A stretch of 64,000 nt of DNA from an uncultured Prevotellaceae bacterium (lineage in GTDB: Bacteria > Bacteroidota > Bacteroidia > Bacteroidales > Bacteroidaceae), in assembly GCA_900318815.1 (NCBI GenBank), contig ONMA01000026.1, positions 94,441-158,440 on the forward strand, in the 5' to 3' direction. Positions 62,046 through 64,000 of the stretch are shown piece by piece. The position numbers were made by a program, and so were the translations under genes. The notes under the pieces are model-generated. The model was not told the origin of the DNA. It searched no databases and was given only the letters and a program-made list of their open reading frames with translations. Position 1 is the first letter of the stretch, and every line of letters starts with the position of its first letter.

Positions 62046-62118
62046 ATTTTTTAGTGCGAATTTGTATGGAATCCCCAAATTTATTTCTCTTATAATGTAT
62101 AGAATCCCCAAATTTATT
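62035..62118. repeat. Three direct repeats at exact 33-bp spacing
   Basis: GGAATCCCCAAATTTTTT at 62035, GGAATCCCCAAATTTATT at 62068 and AGAATCCCCAAATTTATT at 62101. Spacing of 33 bases puts copies on the same face of the helix and equals 11 codons; the minus strand reads NKFGDSI repeatedly in one frame. The first copy overlaps the -33 box. Confidence 0.85.
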
Positions 62119-62541
62119 ACTATCCAGATATAAGTTAAACATGATGTCAATGACTTTCATTGACGATGCAAAGGTACTACATTCTGCAATAGCATTGGCC
62201 GACAGTGGCAGACAGTGGCAGACATTGGCACAAATAGGCAGACATACAGCAATACTTTGTTGTTGGAATGGATGGTGAATGGATGCTGAATGCGTGGTGT
62301 TTACAGGCTTCAAACGCAGTGTTTGGAGGCTCCAAAGGGGAAGCCAGCGAGGGCGGTCTTCCGGCTTCTGCAATTCTCTCGCGCGCGTGCGCGTAATTAA
62401 TTAATTTAATTATAATTTAATTATTGCCCCTATAGGGGCAAATTAATTAATTATTAAAAAAAGGAAATAATTAAATCACAAATTTGCGCTGCTTTTAGAA
62501 TTTTTCACCTCCATTATTACTATAGTTTGAAAAAATATATA
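62119..62541. other. Intergenic region with short repeats and a GC/AT alternation
   Basis: Contains a three-copy GGCAGACAGT-like repeat near 62202-62235, an alternating purine-pyrimidine run TCGCGCGCGTGCGCG at about 62377-62391, AT-only palindromes, and the 14-base perfect palindrome GCCCCTATAGGGGC at 62426-62439 that could act as a terminator core. No supported ORF. Confidence 0.6.
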
Positions 62542-63063
62542 TATCTTTGCAACCGCATAGTGGTATGACCTGATTAGAGTGTTACTCGACACAGGGAATA
62601 CTAGATGCAGCAGCTTTCGGGCTGCGAAGCCCTTTTCTCTGTCAGTACTGAGGCGACGGGCCATGTCCTTAGCCGAAGTCTGGTAGGAGCCTACGCCAGG
62701 CCAAAGGTTTATACCCGAGGCGGTTGGGCGGGGAAAAAAGGGGAACATAAGGAAAGGCGCAATTCGCGCTTTGTTCGTGAACATATCGAGATTCTCGCAA
62801 AATTTCAATCAGGATTCCGAACTTAGCAACGAAGGCGTCTGCGGGATGTGTTTATACGCATCCCCTTTGATAAGATAGGGTATATTGTACCCTGCCGAGT
62901 CATAGGGGTTTACTATATTCATATCGGCGTGGGCTCTGACGTTGTCTGTTCAATTCTGATAGGCAATGCGAGAGCCTCGATATGTGGGACGGACAGCGGG
63001 ACGACTCACGCTTTCTTTATGCCTCAGCGTCAGGATGTTGGCGTGCCATAAAGAATCACCGAT
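62542..63063 (+). promoter_or_regulatory. Promoter box and about 510-base structured leader of the UpxY-like gene
   Basis: TATCTTTG at 62542-62549, followed by GCAACC, is a -7 box. The leader contains hairpins GGGATGTG/CGCATCCC (about 62842-62863) and GGGTA/TACCC (about 62878-62892), and a terminator-like GGGCT-GCGA-AGCCC plus TTTTCTCT (62619-62640). A 67-codon frame at 62848-63051 is open but lacks support. Long leaders are usual for Bacteroides polysaccharide operons controlled by UpxY. Confidence 0.6.
62610..62640 (+). terminator. Leader attenuator with competing stems
   Basis: Terminator: GGGCT (62619-62623) with AGCCC (62628-62632), then TTTTCTCT. Alternative: GCAGC (62610-62614) with GCTGC (62621-62625). 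The two stems share bases and exclude each other. Confidence 0.6.
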
Positions 63064-63765
63064 ATGGATGCGTTGCCAAATGCAAACATAGATGATTTCA
63101 GATCTGAGTTTACCCTCAGCACTATCCCCGAAGCAAAGAACAAAAACGGGGTGTCCGTAGGATATGTACCTGACCCAACTAAGCAATGGTATATTTTCAG
63201 GGTCTCTTACGGACGCGAGGACAAGGCATACGAATGGCTGGTTGGCCAAAAGGTGTTTGCATACGTTCCCAAGCAATACGCCATCAGCAAGACCACCAAC
63301 AAGAAAGTGCTTGTCAGCATGATGAGCAACTTTGTGTTTGCCTACCTTACTGAACAAGATGCAGAACTATACGTGAAGGGTGTTACCAAAATAAAAAAAG
63401 ACGATAAGGCAGAAACACTCATCACGCCCATCCCCGGACTGACCGACATTCTTCACTACTACTACGACCACACCACGACGCTTGGCGACGGCAAGAATCC
63501 ACCCACCACCATCAGGCAGGATGTAATGGAGAGCTTCATCAGGACTACCCTCCTCCACGACCCGCACGTCAAGATGGCGGGCAAGGACGACGTAGTCTTC
63601 AAGACAGATACCGAAGTGAGAGTGGTAGCAGGCCGGTTCCAGGGAGTCATAGGCCGCGTTGTCAGGCACAAGCGCCAGCAGTGCGTAGCCATCCAGATCA
63701 CCAACCAGCACCTATGTCTCACAGCATACATCCCCTCCGATTTCGTCAGGGAGATAAAGGCATAA
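63064..63765 (+). CDS. NusG/UpxY-type transcription antiterminator
   Basis: A 233-aa protein. The NGN domain begins 'KQWYIFRVSYGREDKAYEWL' (residue about 41), 'VFAYVPKQYAISKTTNKKVL' and 'SNFVFAYLTEQDAELYVKGV'. The C-terminal KOW-like part is 'TEVRVVAGRFQGVIGRVVRH'. A 40-residue N-terminal extension precedes it. UpxY proteins bind RNA polymerase and let it pass leader terminators of their own polysaccharide operon. Position at the head of a leader with an attenuator agrees. An insertion of about 25 residues (LGDGKNPPTTIRQ region) sits between domains. Confidence 0.85.
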   Translation: MDALPNANIDDFRSEFTLSTIPEAKNKNGVSVGYVPDPTKQWYIFRVSYGREDKAYEWLVGQKVFAYVPKQYAISKTTNKKVLVSMMSNFVFAYLTEQDAELYVKGVTKIKKDDKAETLITPIPGLTDILHYYYDHTTTLGDGKNPPTTIRQDVMESFIRTTLLHDPHVKMAGKDDVVFKTDTEVRVVAGRFQGVIGRVVRHKRQQCVAIQITNQHLCLTAYIPSDFVREIKA

Positions 63766-63790
63766 TTGCAACCTTTTGGTAAAAAGAGCT

Positions 63791-64000
63791 ATGGCAGCGA
63801 CACCATCCGATACCCACTGGTTCCCCATGTACGTCACCTACCGCCGCGAGGAGCGCATCAAGCACCAGCTCGACGACATGGGCATAGAGAACTTCTTGCC
63901 TATGAAACCCCGCACCCCGGCAAATGCAGGCGATACCGTTCAGGTGCCGGCCATTCATAACATGATATTCGTCCACGCCACCTACGACCTGATTTGTGAC
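63791..64000 (+). CDS. Second NusG/UpxY-like gene, cut by the window end
   Basis: ATG at 63791, open to the last base (70 codons). 'THWFPMYVTYRREERIKHQL', 'GIENFLPMKPRTP' and 'PAIHNMIFVHATYDLI' match the NGN domain of NusG-like proteins. It follows the first gene by 25 bases, so the two form one operon. The KOW domain is outside the window. Confidence 0.75.
   Translation, partial: MAATPSDTHWFPMYVTYRREERIKHQLDDMGIENFLPMKPRTPANAGDTVQVPAIHNMIFVHATYDLICD

Noticed and set aside
61645-62373. 242-codon frame on the minus strand containing NKFGDSI repeats
   Set aside because: It overlaps the AAA/DUF4143 gene in another frame and its main length is a shadow; the repeats are better explained as promoter-region DNA repeats.
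62848-63051. 67-codon ORF in the UpxY leader
   Set aside because: Overlaps predicted RNA hairpins and has no recognisable pattern; kept only as a possible leader peptide.

Overview
The window looks like a chromosome segment of a moderately high-GC member of the Bacteroidales, most likely Prevotellaceae. The signs are the TAnnTTTG (-7) / TTG (-33) promoters characteristic of Bacteroidetes, several very large secreted proteins ending in type IX secretion (T9SS)-style C-terminal tails, a streptopain-family C10 protease, a fused FTCD enzyme, an UpxY-type antiterminator, and a mobilizable element whose tyrosine integrase has Ser at the first catalytic Arg position, as IntDOT does.

Layout. 1-2.3 kb: end of a pectin-type carbohydrate operon (GH28, then a GH2 enzyme cut by the window edge). 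2.5-11.6 kb: three secreted proteins (a triplicated-repeat protein, an Omp28-like protein, a 1642-aa adhesin-like protein). 11.7-17.6 kb: housekeeping genes sppA-lpxK-punA, thiL and ndk, with a likely orphan small RNA between thiL and ndk. 17.7-33.9 kb: a DNA-repair pair (DUF4130 protein and HhH radical-SAM protein) that is usually adjacent but is split here by about 13.6 kb. The intervening DNA holds a C10 protease, an FN3-rich secreted protein, copies of a small C-terminally conserved peptide gene, a 2-kb array of AT-rich palindromes, a seven-copy 22-bp tandem repeat and a NotI-like restriction-modification pair. 34.0-46.2 kb: an AT-richer integrative mobilizable element with integrase, two excisionase-like HTH proteins, MobV relaxase, candidate oriT, an AbiF-type HEPN protein with a predicted upstream RNA, a Schlafen/AlbA_2 protein and a run of unrecognised cargo genes. 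46.3-50.7 kb: a 1450-aa CotH-domain secreted protein. 51.1 kb: tRNA-Phe. 51.4-57.5 kb: a coiled-coil membrane protein and an efflux operon (TolC, HlyD, two ABC-2 permeases). 57.6-62 kb: Mrp ATPase, bifunctional FTCD, AAA/DUF4143 ATPase. 62.5-64 kb: long attenuator-bearing leader and two NusG/UpxY-like genes, probably the start of a surface-polysaccharide locus.

A recurring theme is intergenic repeats at several scales: TTCACTC heptamer arrays touching start and stop codons, a perfect 53-bp inverted-repeat element present twice, palindromes inserted in frame in a gene, AT-rich terminator-like repeats, and the large palindrome array. All functional statements are from sequence reading only; no database search was run.
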